Source: Volvox africanus (taxonomy: Eukaryota; Chlorophyta; Chlorophyceae; Chlamydomonadales; Volvocaceae). From it: a stretch of DNA of 64,000 nt. Below, in pieces: positions 46,063 through 55,688 of this stretch (positions within the stretch are counted from its first letter, which is position 1; every line of letters starts with the position of its first letter). Made by a program: the position numbers and the translations under genes. The stretch spans positions 2,797,501-2,861,500 of the forward strand of contig BSDZ01000016.1 of NCBI GenBank assembly GCA_030268105.1. Direction: 5' to 3'. The notes beneath the pieces are model-generated. The model made no database searches. It was not told where the DNA came from and saw only the letters and a list, made by a program, of their open reading frames with translations.

Positions 46063-46815
46063 ATGGGAAAGGATAGGCTGGACGAGCCGCTGGACCTACA
46101 CAACTACTCAACTTGGAATCTACGATTCCAATTGTTGTGCGCGGAGCTTGGATACAGTCGCGCCCTGCTACAATTACCAATTGCAGAGGCGGATGTCATC
46201 ATCTCCGACAAGGTCAAGAGTGTGATGGGCAAGAACGTAAAGAACCATCACCTCCAAACAATTGTTCGGGCGGCAAATGCGAAGGCCGCCTGGGACGCTT
46301 TGGCGGCTACGTTCGCATCAACCTGCAACACGAGAAAGGTAGCACTACGACAGGAGCTAAGTGATTTTAAAATGGCTAATGGAGAGGAGCTGCCAATGTA
46401 TATCAGCCGCGCGTGACAGCTACAGTCGGACTTGCTGGATGTGGGACACGCAGTCGCAGACACGGAGCTCTCTACAATTGTCATCAAAGGACTTCCGAGC
46501 AAGCATCATGTGGTAACAACAGCCCTGACAATGCGTGAAGGAGAGCTGGACTTCTCGCAAGTGGTCGCGCGACTCATGGCGTATGTGATACCGGACGATG
46601 ACAACAGGGAGTCATCATCCGCATACATCACACACCGAAGTGGTGGCAACGCAAGCTCTACAGGCCGTAATCAACAAAGTAAGCAGAGGAGCAAGTCAAA
46701 CGCTATCTGTCATTACTGCGGCAAGCCAGGGCATTTTATCGGAGTATGCAAGAAGCGCCTGGCAGACCAACAACAAAATTATGGACGCGGCGGGGGCAAC
46801 CTTAGTGGGCAGGGA
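46063..46815 (+). pseudogene. gag: Copia gag
   Basis: ATG 46063 (MGKDRLDEPLDLHNYSTWNL). A Copia-type Gag (UBN2-like helical region, W-A-L, then an LP..Y....L-like block) with a standard zinc knuckle CHYC-GKPG-HFIGVC at about 46707-46750 (CX2CX4HX4C). A TGA at 46414-46416, probably a former CGA (Arg), splits it. Between about 46780 and 46830 the frame changes from gag to pol, a shift not expected in Copia, whose gag-pol is normally one frame. Confidence 0.85.
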
Positions 46816-48517
46816 GCCCACAAAAATGGCGTATGCAGTTGGAAACGAGTCGCGGTCGAACGCCTGGCACCTGGACTCAGCGTCAGAATGGCATATCACC
46901 TACGACGCGACAGAGCTGGAGGACGTGAGAGCTGTGCAGCCAGAAGAAATGTTCACGGTGGTTGGCTACGATGGCTCCAAGTATAAGCCGACCCACGTGG
47001 GCCGTTACACCATGTGGAGTAACACCGTCAAGGGGCTGCAAATTGAGCTCAAGAACGTCTATGTGGTGCCCAAGGCGACAGTGAAGTTGATCTCAGCAGG
47101 GATCTTTGATGAGCGTGGCGCCACCATCCAGCTGGGCCACAACAAAGCACTCGTGCAAGCAAAGGGGAGGACAATCCTACGCGCAGACAAAGTGGGACGC
47201 CTCTATGTTGTTCGCCATCACACAGCAGGGCGTTTAGCCAAGAAAGGCCGCTCATGTGCGGCGGTCGGGTCAGAAGGCTTGAAGGCAGCGCTGTGGCATC
47301 GGCGCTTGGGGCATCTGGGCTACAAGAGCCTGGAATGTATGTGCCGGGAACACATGGTAACCGGCATGGATTTGGATCGCGTGAGTCTGGAAGCAGCCAG
47401 GTCGCGGATCTGCGAGCCCTGCATTTATGCAAAGCAAACACGTGGACCATTCCCGTCCACTGGACACAAGGCGGCGAAACCTCTGGGCCTGATACACCTG
47501 GACGTCTGTGGACCTATGCCTGAGACTTCGATAGGTGGATCCCGGTACGTTACTACATTGCTGGACGACTGCACGGGATTTTCTACTGTTGCGTTCACGG
47601 AGACCAAGGACGCAGTTCAAAAGAAGGTCAAGACAATGATCGAGGCGCTGGAGAATATGACCGGCCGTCGCGTGAAGGAGGCACGCACGGATCATGGGAC
47701 CGAGTTCCTTAACTCAGCCATGAGCGCCTACTTCGGCGAAAAAGGGATTATCCATGGTACGACCGTTGGGTATTCGCCGGAGCAGAATGGGGCGGCGGAG
47801 CGCCTCAACAGGACCCTATTGGAGAAGACCCGGGCAATGCTGGCGGAGTCAGGACTACCGCAGAAGCTCTGGGCAGAAGCCATGGCTACGGCAAATCTTT
47901 TGCGCAACGTTTCACCAGTCGTGGGGGCATCAGTAACGCCCCATGAGGCGTTCATGGGGGTGAAGCCGGACATAAGCCATCTGAGAGTTTTCGGCAGTAC
48001 CGCATATGCACACGTGCCGATGGAGAAGCGGAACAAACTGCAACCCGTGAGTAAAAAAGGAGTGCTGGTTGAATACGAGCAAGGGAGGCAGTACCGCATC
48101 TTGATCAACAATCTCATCAGCACCCACTCGACAGTCAAGTTCGACGAGTCAACAGTTGGAGATCGCTATGAGGATTCCGACGAGGAGGATGTCGAGGAGT
48201 CTGGCGGCGTTCCGTCGCCAGGGGGCGGCGGAGATACGCCGGTCAACACCGACATGGACCAGGGAGCTGCTGAAGTGAACCATGGTGCATCCACCAGCAG
48301 CGGCCAGACAGCGGCGCCACAGAGGCACGCAGGCATACCAGCAGCACAGTTTCCCAGGACGCAAAATACAGCGCAGTCCCGCGGAGGCAATGGTGGAGAC
48401 GCTATGACAGGCGAAGGGCCGGTGCAGCAGCAAAACCACAACAACGACGGTGCAGACGTTAATATGCAGGAACGTCGCTATCCACTACGTGAGCGAAAGC
48501 GACTGATTGAATGGAGG
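46816..48517 (+). pseudogene. pol: Copia pol, protease and integrase half
   Basis: The protease motif reads WHLDSASEWHIT: the Gly of the usual D-S/T-G triad is missing, consistent with loss of one codon next to Asp (46874-46876). Integrase follows: HHCC finger (LWHRRLGHLGY ... CEPCIYAKQ), D in LIHLDVCGP, D in ARTDHGTEF, E in NGAAERLNRTLLE. The linker after integrase is acidic and Gly/Pro-rich. The frame is open to 48517, where family C begins within LIEWR. Confidence 0.9.
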
Positions 48518-48940
48518 TGTTGTATCCTTAATGCATTTCGGTAATTCATTAAGATATAATAATTATCTGTTTATTATTTTATAATATAATATATTTAATT
48601 ATCATATTAACTGTTTCATGTTTCCATCTGGCATTCGATTTGTGGATTTGGTCTCGGCTGTCGACGACCAATACTAACCGACTTCCTGAAACATCCGAAC
48701 CTGTCGGTTACTCCATAACCTGTATGGAATGGGCCATTTACCGCCTGAATGGTAAATGGTGGAACATCTGGTTCCTGGTTCACTGAATCTCCGGTTGTAG
48801 TGGTGACTTCTGAAGGTCACGCCCGGTTCGAGGCCTTATGGTCTCTCAAGTACGACCTAGTCGGCGGCTCTACTTAATCGGGCTCTGGCACAACAACCGG
48901 TATCTTTTGATACCACCCTTCGTGGGTACCATATACAACA
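48518..48940 (+). repeat. Family C 5' LTR
   Basis: 423 bp, TGTTGTATCCTTAATG to ACCATATACAACA. An AT-rich block at about 48545-48615 (TTATTTTATAATATAATATA) may hold promoter or polyadenylation signals. Repeated at 55266-55688. Confidence 0.96.
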
Positions 48941-48943
48941 AGC

Positions 48944-48955
48944 TGGTATCGAGAC
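48944..48955 (+). other. Family C primer binding site
   Basis: TGGTATCGAGAC three bases after the 5' LTR; same as A3. Initiator-Met-like tRNA likely. Confidence 0.72.
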
Positions 48956-49087
48956 TGTTCCTCCCTGGGACGTCTCGTCAAGTCTTCCGCTGAAATCGTT
49001 CAAGCCTTCTCAAGTCTTTCTGTGGTAACTGCTCAAGCCACTCTAACCGCGCAACGCGCTCAAGCCACTCAAGCTGCCCTTTTATAA

Positions 49088-49195
49088 ATGGACATCGACC
49101 ATGATCTTCCTCCTGCCGACATCCCTCTGGACATGGAGACATTGCCTGAGGAGCTGAGCGCCGCCATTTTCGCTGCGGCTACCACCGGTCTGTAA
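49088..49195 (+). CDS. Family C leader micro-ORF, 35 codons
   Basis: ATG 49088 to TAA 49193-49195; begins MDIDHDLPPADIPLDME, ends FAAATTGL. It aligns with the family A and B micro-ORF (PLD..... L...IF.AA..GL) and ends in the same G|GTCTGTAAT context. Retained in an element with no visible decay. uORF or first exon; no domain known to me. Confidence 0.55.
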   Translation: MDIDHDLPPADIPLDMETLPEELSAAIFAAATTGL

Positions 49196-49502
49196 TATTC
49201 ACGAAATTAGTCTAGTGACACTTAGAACCTGCTCTCTGTGAGTTTGGCTGTGCTTTCTGTTAAAGTCAATCTCTAAGTTAGTCGCGGTCAACGTGGCTCG
49301 CGACCTAGACAATTCTGCCTTCTCTGTTAGGTAATATCTTCCTGCAACACTGCTTTCTATCTAGAACTTGTATTGCAGTTTTGCTGAGGAATCCCTGTAG
49401 TTGCGGGTTCGATAGTACCTTCGCATCGAATCCAACGAGGAGTCGACTTCGTGAATTCACTTCGGCTTTCACTAATACATATATATCTCTATTACTTGAA
49501 AG

Positions 49503-49661
49503 GTATTGTGTTTGTTCCAACCACCGTGAGTGCTTCTGCAGTGTCAACACCTCAGACCCGTCGGAGCGGCACTCCTGCCCAGTCACTCCGATCCATCGCA
49601 AATCAACTTCATGCACGGACTTCAAAATTTTTGAAGTTCATCGAAGGCATCCAAGCGTTGG
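49503..49661 (+). other. Family C leader coding block 2 (possible internal exon)
   Basis: 159 bp between GAAAG and GTAGGC, coding TPAQSLRSIANQLHARTSKF and GIQALG, related to the family A and B blocks. Entering with GT after the micro-ORF's final G keeps the frame. The sequence after it up to gag (49662-49745) has pyrimidine-rich AG sites (CTTTCGCCAG, GGCTTTCAG). Confidence 0.5.
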
Positions 49662-49745
49662 GTAGGCCCTGGTCCTTGCCTTTGCTTTGCCTTTCGCCAG
49701 AACAGTCACTCGCAGTTCGATCTGTTAGGCTTTCAGGCATACAAT

Positions 49746-51125
49746 ATGCAAGCCTCGAACTTAGCGAATGCTGTCTCGGCTCTTGCTGCCAACACCTTTC
49801 AGTTTGTTGGCCGGATTGCTGCTAATGCTAGCCAAGCGAATAGGTGGGAATGGCTCTCTAGGTTGACACAGCCACCAAATGCTGCTGTGGCAGGTGGTAT
49901 CGACCTTCCGAACCAGCCTTCACCTATTCCCAGGCAAGGCGGCACAGCATCCCCTGAGGCACCTACATCACCTATTTATGCCCCATCCCCTTTTTATGTT
50001 CATGGCCCTGCTGTAGTGTCAAACCATTTGACACCTGGTGCCGTGGATATTCCTGGGATGGCTCCCGCTGCTGCCGCAACAACTTGTGCTGCTGTTGCGG
50101 GCACCTCTGCCAGGCCACCTGGGCCTCCTCATACTGGACATGAGGATGAGGTGATAAAAATAGCGATCGCAGTGCCTAAGCTGAATATCCCTATGGATGT
50201 TAAGCTTTCTGATTTAGGACGAGTTGCTGCGCCTCTAACACGGGCCTTTGTCCGTAATGTTAGGAACTACTTTGCCACAGCCCGTGGGGGTCAACAGGAC
50301 TCTACGCGCCGTCTTTTCTTGGCCACTGCCTTTGAAGGCGCGGCAAGATTATGGCACGATCAATGGACTAACGCAAGGGATTCCTATACATCTGAGGAAC
50401 TGCTAGAAGCACTGCTTGTCCGTTTTGCACCCCAGGTCCAGTCACGTGACACTGAGGCACGCCTGAAATTAAATGCTGGCAAATACCGCATGCGCCCTGG
50501 AGAAACTGTCTCTGCCTATCAGAGCCGCTTTGAGGCTCTTGTCACGCCCATTGCGGACCTGTCTGATAGTGAGCGTGTGTTTTGGTTTCAGCAGGGCCTC
50601 TCATCCGACCTTAGTGGGGACTGTGCAACTGACCTGTCGGGTAAAACCTTTAAGTCATATACAGACTTGGTTCAGTTCTCCCTGGGAGCTGAACTTAGGT
50701 TACTGGCCCGACGGGAATCTGACAAACTGGCCCGTCCCAAAATGAACATGCTGTCGGTACAGGACATGGCCTGCGACGACCCTGACGAGGAGACCCCGGC
50801 GCCCCCGACCAAAAAACCGCGGGCTGCATCCGTTCGTCCAGGCATCACCGGGCACGAGGATCAGCCGCGGCAGGTTAAGGGCGCCGGTAAGTCTAAGAGG
50901 GGCGGCGGACAGCAGGGGAGGCACTTGGCCCCAAAAGGGGGCCACGTGCAGAAGAAGGGGCCCAAGCAGAACCTAGCGGAATATTTAACCACATTCAAAT
51001 GTACTAGACGGGAGTTCCATTTCCGTAAACAACATGGGATGTGCCTCCGTTGCGGTTCCGACCAACATAGGGTTGACTCCTGCCCAATGCTGGGGGCGGA
51101 GAAAAATAAGGGTAAGGACCACTAG
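49746..51125 (+). CDS. gag: Family C Gag
   Basis: 459 residues, ATG 49746, TAG 51123-51125. Particle-forming structural protein. N-terminal Ala/Pro-rich region, then the Retrotrans_gag core at about residues 150-290 (TRAFVRNVRNYFATARGG, LWHDQWTNA, SEELLEALLVRF, YRMRPGETVSAYQSRFEALV, VFWFQQGL), a basic Gly/Lys-rich linker (about 370-410), and a zinc knuckle at 433-446, CLRC-GSDQ-HRVDSC, with the standard CX2CX4HX4C spacing (families A, B and D have one residue fewer). Open throughout. Confidence 0.95.
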   Translation: MQASNLANAVSALAANTFQFVGRIAANASQANRWEWLSRLTQPPNAAVAGGIDLPNQPSPIPRQGGTASPEAPTSPIYAPSPFYVHGPAVVSNHLTPGAVDIPGMAPAAAATTCAAVAGTSARPPGPPHTGHEDEVIKIAIAVPKLNIPMDVKLSDLGRVAAPLTRAFVRNVRNYFATARGGQQDSTRRLFLATAFEGAARLWHDQWTNARDSYTSEELLEALLVRFAPQVQSRDTEARLKLNAGKYRMRPGETVSAYQSRFEALVTPIADLSDSERVFWFQQGLSSDLSGDCATDLSGKTFKSYTDLVQFSLGAELRLLARRESDKLARPKMNMLSVQDMACDDPDEETPAPPTKKPRAASVRPGITGHEDQPRQVKGAGKSKRGGGQQGRHLAPKGGHVQKKGPKQNLAEYLTTFKCTRREFHFRKQHGMCLRCGSDQHRVDSCPMLGAEKNKGKDH

Positions 51126-51164
51126 GAACTTGCCCAGGCTGGTATAGAGGGATCACCACCTGGG
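51123..51164 (+). promoter_or_regulatory. Family C gag-pol UAG with downstream stem-loop (putative readthrough signal)
   Basis: TAG 51123-51125, 7-nt spacer, CCCAGG 51133-51138, 20-nt loop, CCTGGG 51159-51164. The stem differs from families A and B at one pair (G-C to A-U) with both partners changed, which keeps pairing. Gag and pol share the frame. Confidence 0.7.
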
Positions 51165-54100
51165 GTCTTTGCTGTGGGCCAGATGGTAGCAAAGTGCCGT
51201 GCAGTAAGGGCTCTTTTGCCCTCTGTTTTAAACCAAGTGGAGCAGGTGATAGGGAGACGTTTTTCTTTTGATGCACGAACTGTCCGTGCCGGCTTTGATG
51301 GCTTTTGTAATCTGTTTGAGCCTCAAGGTCGCCCCCTATCCTCCGCTAACTTGGGTGGGCATACTATCTTGTTCACTCCCTCTTCACTCTGCGAGCTACA
51401 GAAGCAATTAGCTCTCTTTAGGGCATGCAAACGTCAACACCCTGATACCTCAGCATGCATCTTGCTGCCTGAGTATGTGTCCCGACGCAACCCTTCTTTT
51501 CTGTCGGGAATGCAACGGGTCTTAAGGTTTAATCCAGGGACGGCTCTTTTCCATAGCCTTGATATGGCAGGTGAGGTTGTTCAACTCCCTGGAAGCCCAT
51601 ACTCTGTTGACGTCTGGTTTGCTGCTCCTAAATCGGTTCAGGAGGGCTTGCCTGAGACTGAACCCTGTATTTCAGTTCTCTGCTTGCCTAAAGCTGCTGC
51701 CCTGATAGGTGCTGGCGTACCTCTGATCACCGTAAGTACGGCAGGTCGTACGTTCACCGCCCTAGCCGACTCTGGAGCCAGTGATGATTTCATTTCGGCT
51801 TCAGTGGTTACGCAGCTTGGCCTGAAACCTAGCCCATGCTCCTGGTCAGAAGTTACCCTTGCTGATGGGGGTAAGCAGGCTATCTTGGGGCAGGTTAATC
51901 TTCGTCTATCTGCAGGTCCTTTAAGGTTAAATGTCCGCCCATACGTGTTGCCTGAGCTAACTGACGCTGCCACGTATATCTTGGGTTCTTCCACGCTAGC
52001 ACAGTATGGGGCTGTCCTTGACTATGAGGCTAAATCTTTGCGCCTGCGCAAGGGGAATCTAGTCTGCAAGGTACCCTTTACTACTGCCGGACAGCCACCA
52101 GATCAGATGACACCTGCGCCTTGCTTTAATTATGCAACCACTGCTATCTGTCAGCACACTGAACCTGAAGTTGTTGGCAGAAAAGCAGCAGTTAGCATGA
52201 TTCGCAAGGGGGCCCATGCTTTACTAGTACGGCCCAAGTTGCACCTGAATGCAACTTCTATCCCAGCTGATGCCACTGACCCTGAGCTTGAGGCCCTGTT
52301 ACAGGAATATGCAGATATATTCCAGGAGGTCCCTGGTAAGCCTCCAATGCGGCCTGTGGATCACACCATACCTTTGGTGCCTGGTGCAGTACCCGTTTCC
52401 CGCCCCATGTATCGGCTAAGCCCCTTGGAGCTGGACGAGGTCAAACGACAGGTTACTGAGCTGCTGAAAAAAGGTATGATACGGCCAAGCACATCCCCAT
52501 ACTCCGCCCCTATTCTGTTTGTGGGAAAGAAGGATGGGACTCTGCGAATGTGCATTGACTATAGGGGGTTAAATGCCGCAACAGTTAAGAACCGTTACCC
52601 CCTCCCACGTGTCGATGATCTGCTGGATAAGCTAAAAGATTCTGCATTCTTTAGCTCTATTGACCTCCAGCAGGGGTATAATCAGATTCGTATAGCAGAA
52701 TCTGACATCCCTAAAACGGCTTTCCGTACGCCGTTTGGCCATTTTGAATATACCGTCCTTAGTTTCGGACTGACGAACGCCCCTGCAACGTTCCAAGCCG
52801 TCATGGACCGCATCTTCAGGCCATACATCGACAAATTCGTCATCTGTTATCTGGACGATATCCTGGTGTTTTCAAAGACCCGTGAGGAGCACATACAACA
52901 CCTCCGCCTGGTCTTTGAGGTTCTGCGGCGTGAGCAGCTGTATGCTAAGCGTTCTAAGTGCCACTGGGCACAACCACAGGTGGAGTATCTGGGGCATATA
53001 GTGTCTCAGGGTGGCATACAGATGGACCCCCGGAAAACTGCTGTTGTTCGGGATTGGCCAGTGCCCTCCAACCTTCAGGAACTGCGTAAGTTTTTGGGCC
53101 TGACCAACTACTTTCGTAAGTTCATAGAGCGCTACTCAGTCATTGCTGCACCGCTAACAAACCTCACACGTAAGGGAGCCTTCTCTTCACCTGAGGCCTG
53201 GACCCCCGCATGCCAAGAAGCTTTTGATGCTTTGAAGCGTGCTATCTCTGATGATATTATCCTGCACTTCCCTGACTACTCATTGCCGTTCCGTGTAGAG
53301 GTCATAACTGATGCATCTATACATGGGACGGGGGCAGTTCTGTTGCAGCAGGGACGCCCCATTGCATACACGAGTAAGAAGTTTTCGGGGGCTGAAACCC
53401 GTTATACCACTGGGGAACAGGAATTTCTGGCGGTCCTACATGCCTTGAAGGAATGGCGATGTTACCTTGAGGGCCGGCCTTTTGCCCTCAAGACTGATCA
53501 CAAACCCCTTACGTTTCTGCAAGGTGTGCCCTCCCTTAACCGACGCCAGGCCCGCTGGATGGAATACCTGGCACGGTTTAACTTTGATTGGGAGTACCTG
53601 AGCGGCTCACTTAACATAGCTGATGCTCTCAGTAGGCACCCCTCACTGCATGCAGCCATTCTGGCGGTAAGCACACGGAGTAGGTCTCAGGCAAAACCTA
53701 ACTTCGTGCCCTCCGATTTTACCAAGCGCTTGAAACAGGCTTATGCAGCCGACCCGTGGTTCACAATTCACAACAACACGGGGCACTTGGTACAGGAGCA
53801 TGGCTTATGGATCCGATCGGAAGGATCCCACCGTCAGATTGTCGTACCTAACGACGATTCATTACGTCGTGAACTTCTCTCACGTTTTCATGACGGCCCT
53901 CTTGCTGGGCATCCTGGCTGCACGCGGTTACTAGAGCTTTTGCGGCGTCAATTCTGGTGGCCCCGCATGGCTAAGGACACCGAAAATTATGTCCTCTGTT
54001 GCGACCTGTGCCAGCGCAATAAGGCCCAGTCTGGTAAAGCACATGGGCATCTCCAACCTCTTTCTATTCCTGACGCTCCGTGGGAAAGCGTCTCTATGGA

Positions 54101-55196
54101 CTTTATTGTTGCGCTGCCCAAAACTGAGGGAGGATACGATGCCGTGCTGGTCCTGGTCGACCGTTTCACCAAGATGGTCCACCTGGCCCCCACGACATCA
54201 TCCTGCACAGCTGAGCAAACGGCCCGTCTATTTTTCGACAATGTGGTACGTTTGCATGGGGTCCCCAAGTCCGTGGTATCTGACCGCGGCACTCAATTTG
54301 CAAGTAAGTTTTGGGGCGCCCTGGGGACTCTGGTAGGAATGCGGGTGAACCTGTCCACCGCCTACCACCCCCAATCTGATGGGCAAACAGAGCGTGTTAA
54401 CCGTGTCCTGGGTGATATGCTCCGTAACTTTGCAGGACGCACCCCTACTGCATGGGATACCTACCTAACCGCTGCTGAGTTTGCCATTAATAATGCTACT
54501 AACCGGTCCGTTGGTAATAGTCCGTTTTTCCTGAATTACGGTTTTAACCCTGCTTTGCCTGTTTGGCGGGAGTTGGACGTAAATGTTCCAGCTGCAAAAA
54601 CGTTTGCTAAGTCTTTCGTGTCCCGACTAACTGACGCTAAAGCTTGCCTGGAAGCTGCACAGCAACGGGCTATGGACTATTATAACAAGTCCAAAAAGGA
54701 CGTCACGTTCACCAAGGGCCAGCTGGTTATGTTGAGCACGAAGAACCTTCGTTCCCTGGCTGATGGGTCTCGCAAGTTATTACCGCGCTTTGTGGGGCCT
54801 TATCCTGTCGTACGCATGGTAGGGTCGGTGGCTGTAGAGTTACAACTCCCATCTGACCTACGCATTCATCCCACATTTCATGTATCTCTCGTACGTCCAT
54901 ATCGGGGTACTCTGCCTGAGGCTAACGATAGCATCCCTCCTGTTACGGAAGCTAATCCCTCTACCTGGTTATCGGGTAAGCAGACCCTGTATGCTGTCGA
55001 ACGTATCCTAGATTACCGTGCACGACGTGTTGGCAAGGGCAGGCGTAAGCGCAATATGCATGAGTACCTGGTTAAATGGTCTGGGTATTCATCTGAGCAC
55101 AATAGCTGGGAACCGGCACGTAACTTCACCCCTGACATGAAACCCCTGCTTGATGAAGCTAGGCTGCGGGCACAGTCTAAGGACGGACCTCTCTGA
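51126..55196 (+). CDS. pol: Family C Pol polyprotein
   Basis: Open from the codon after the UAG; first ATG at 51174, giving 1340 residues, stop TGA 55194-55196. From that ATG: conserved MT-like block, residues about 8-150 (RALLPSVLNQVEQVIGRR, LFTPSSLCEL, DTSACILLP, SGMQRVLRF); aspartic protease [11 protein letters not shown] near 198-208; RT with YLDDILVF near 559-566; RNase H (ITDAS, TDHKPLTFLQ); integrase HHCC from about 900 and core D (MDFIVALPK) near 975, D (SDRGTQF) near 1036, E (TERVNR) near 1072; chromodomain near 1290-1340 (HEYLVKWSGYSSEHNSWEP). All catalytic residues I can check are present. Probably made as a Gag-Pol fusion by UAG readthrough; starting at ATG 51174 is the alternative. 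Confidence 0.95.
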   Translation, partial: ELAQAGIEGSPPGVFAVGQMVAKCRAVRALLPSVLNQVEQVIGRRFSFDARTVRAGFDGFCNLFEPQGRPLSSANLGGHTILFTPSSLCELQKQLALFRACKRQHPDTSACILLPEYVSRRNPSFLSGMQRVLRFNPGTALFHSLDMAGEVVQLPGSPYSVDVWFAAPKSVQEGLPETEPCISVLCLPKAAALIGAGVPLITVSTAGRTFTALADSGASDDFISASVVTQLGLKPSPCSWSEVTLADGGKQAILGQVNLRLSAGPLRLNVRPYVLPELTDAATYILGSSTLAQYGAVLDYEAKSLRLRKGNLVCKVPFTTAGQPPDQMTPAPCFNYATTAICQHTEPEVVGRKAAVSMIRKGAHALLVRPKLHLNATSIPADATDPELEALLQEYADIFQEVPGKPPMRPVDHTIPLVPGAVPVSRPMYRLSPLELDEVKRQVTELLKKGMIRPSTSPYSAPILFVGKKDGTLRMCIDYRGLNAATVKNRYPLPRVDDLLDKLKDSAFFSSIDLQQGYNQIRIAESDIPKTAFRTPFGHFEYTVLSFGLTNAPATFQAVMDRIFRPYIDKFVICYLDDILVFSKTREEHIQHLRLVFEVLRREQLYAKRSKCHWAQPQVEYLGHIVSQGGIQMDPRKTAVVRDWPVPSNLQELRKFLGLTNYFRKFIERYSVIAAPLTNLTRKGAFSSPEAWTPACQEAFDALKRAISDDIILHFPDYSLPFRVEVITDASIHGTGAVLLQQGRPIAYTSKKFSGAETRYTTGEQEFLAVLHALKEWRCYLEGRPFALKTDHKPLTFLQGVPSLNRRQARWMEYLARFNFDWEYLSGSLNIADALSRHPSLHAAILAVSTRSRSQAKPNFVPSDFTKRLKQAYAADPWFTIHNNTGHLVQEHGLWIRSEGSHRQIVVPNDDSLRRELLSRFHDGPLAGHPGCTRLLELLRRQFWWPRMAKDTENYVLCCDLCQRNKAQSGKAHGHLQPLSIPDAPWESVSMDFIVALPKTEGGYDAVLVLVDRFTKMVHLAPTTSSCTAEQTARLFFDNVVRLHGVPKSVVSDRGTQFASKFWGALGTLVGMRVNLSTAYHPQSDGQTERVNRVLGDMLRNFAGRTPTAWDTYLTAAEFAINNATNRSVGNSPFFLNYGFNPALPVWRELDVNVPAAKTFAKSFVSRLTDAKACLEAAQQRAMDYYNKSKKDVTFTKGQLVMLSTKNLRSLADGSRKLLPRFVGPYPVVRMVGSVAVELQLPSDLRIHPTFHVSLVRPYRGTLPEANDSIPPVTEANPSTWLSGKQTLYAVERILDYRARRVGKGRRKRNMHEYLVKWSGYSSEHNSWEPARNFTPDMKPLLDEARLRAQSKDGPL

Positions 55197-55251
55197 CGCT
55201 GTCCTACTTCAACCTGTCTGCTCTCTTCTTATGCATCGGGACGCTGCATCT

Positions 55252-55265
55252 AGAGGGGGAACAAT
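55252..55265 (+). other. Family C polypurine tract
   Basis: AGAGGGGGAACAAT directly before the 3' LTR. Confidence 0.8.
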
Positions 55266-55688
55266 TGTTGTATCCTTAATGCATTTCGGTAATTCATTAA
55301 GATATAATAATTATCTGTTTATTATTTTATAATATAATATATTTAATTATCATATTAACTGTTTCATGTTTCCATCTGGCATTCGATTTGTGGATTTGGT
55401 CTCGGCTGTCGACGACCAATACTAACCGACTTCCTGAAACATCCGAACCTGTCGGTTACTCCATAACCTGTATGGAATGGGCCATTTACCGCCTGAATGG
55501 TAAATGGTGGAACATCTGGTTCCTGGTTCACTGAATCTCCGGTTGTAGTGGTGACTTCTGAAGGTCACGCCCGGTTCGAGGCCTTATGGTCTCTCAAGTA
55601 CGACCTAGTCGGCGGCTCTACTTAATCGGGCTCTGGCACAACAACCGGTATCTTTTGATACCACCCTTCGTGGGTACCATATACAACA
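55266..55688 (+). repeat. Family C 3' LTR
   Basis: 423 bp, no difference seen from 48518-48940. Followed by GGAGG and the resumed Copia gene. An ATG in this LTR makes the downstream Copia ORF look longer than it is. Confidence 0.96.

Larger units (their letters stand above)
48518..55688 (+). mobile_element. Family C: complete, apparently intact Ty3/Gypsy chromovirus
   Basis: 7171 bp with LTRs 48518-48940 and 55266-55688, which look identical over all 423 bp by eye, a perfect GGAGG duplication (48513-48517, 55689-55693), primer site, leader ORFs, open gag, UAG signal, open pol and polypurine tract. No lesion is visible. The insertion lies between two codons of Copia pol, and Copia's frame is unchanged across it. 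It is the youngest insertion here and could be active. Confidence 0.95.
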
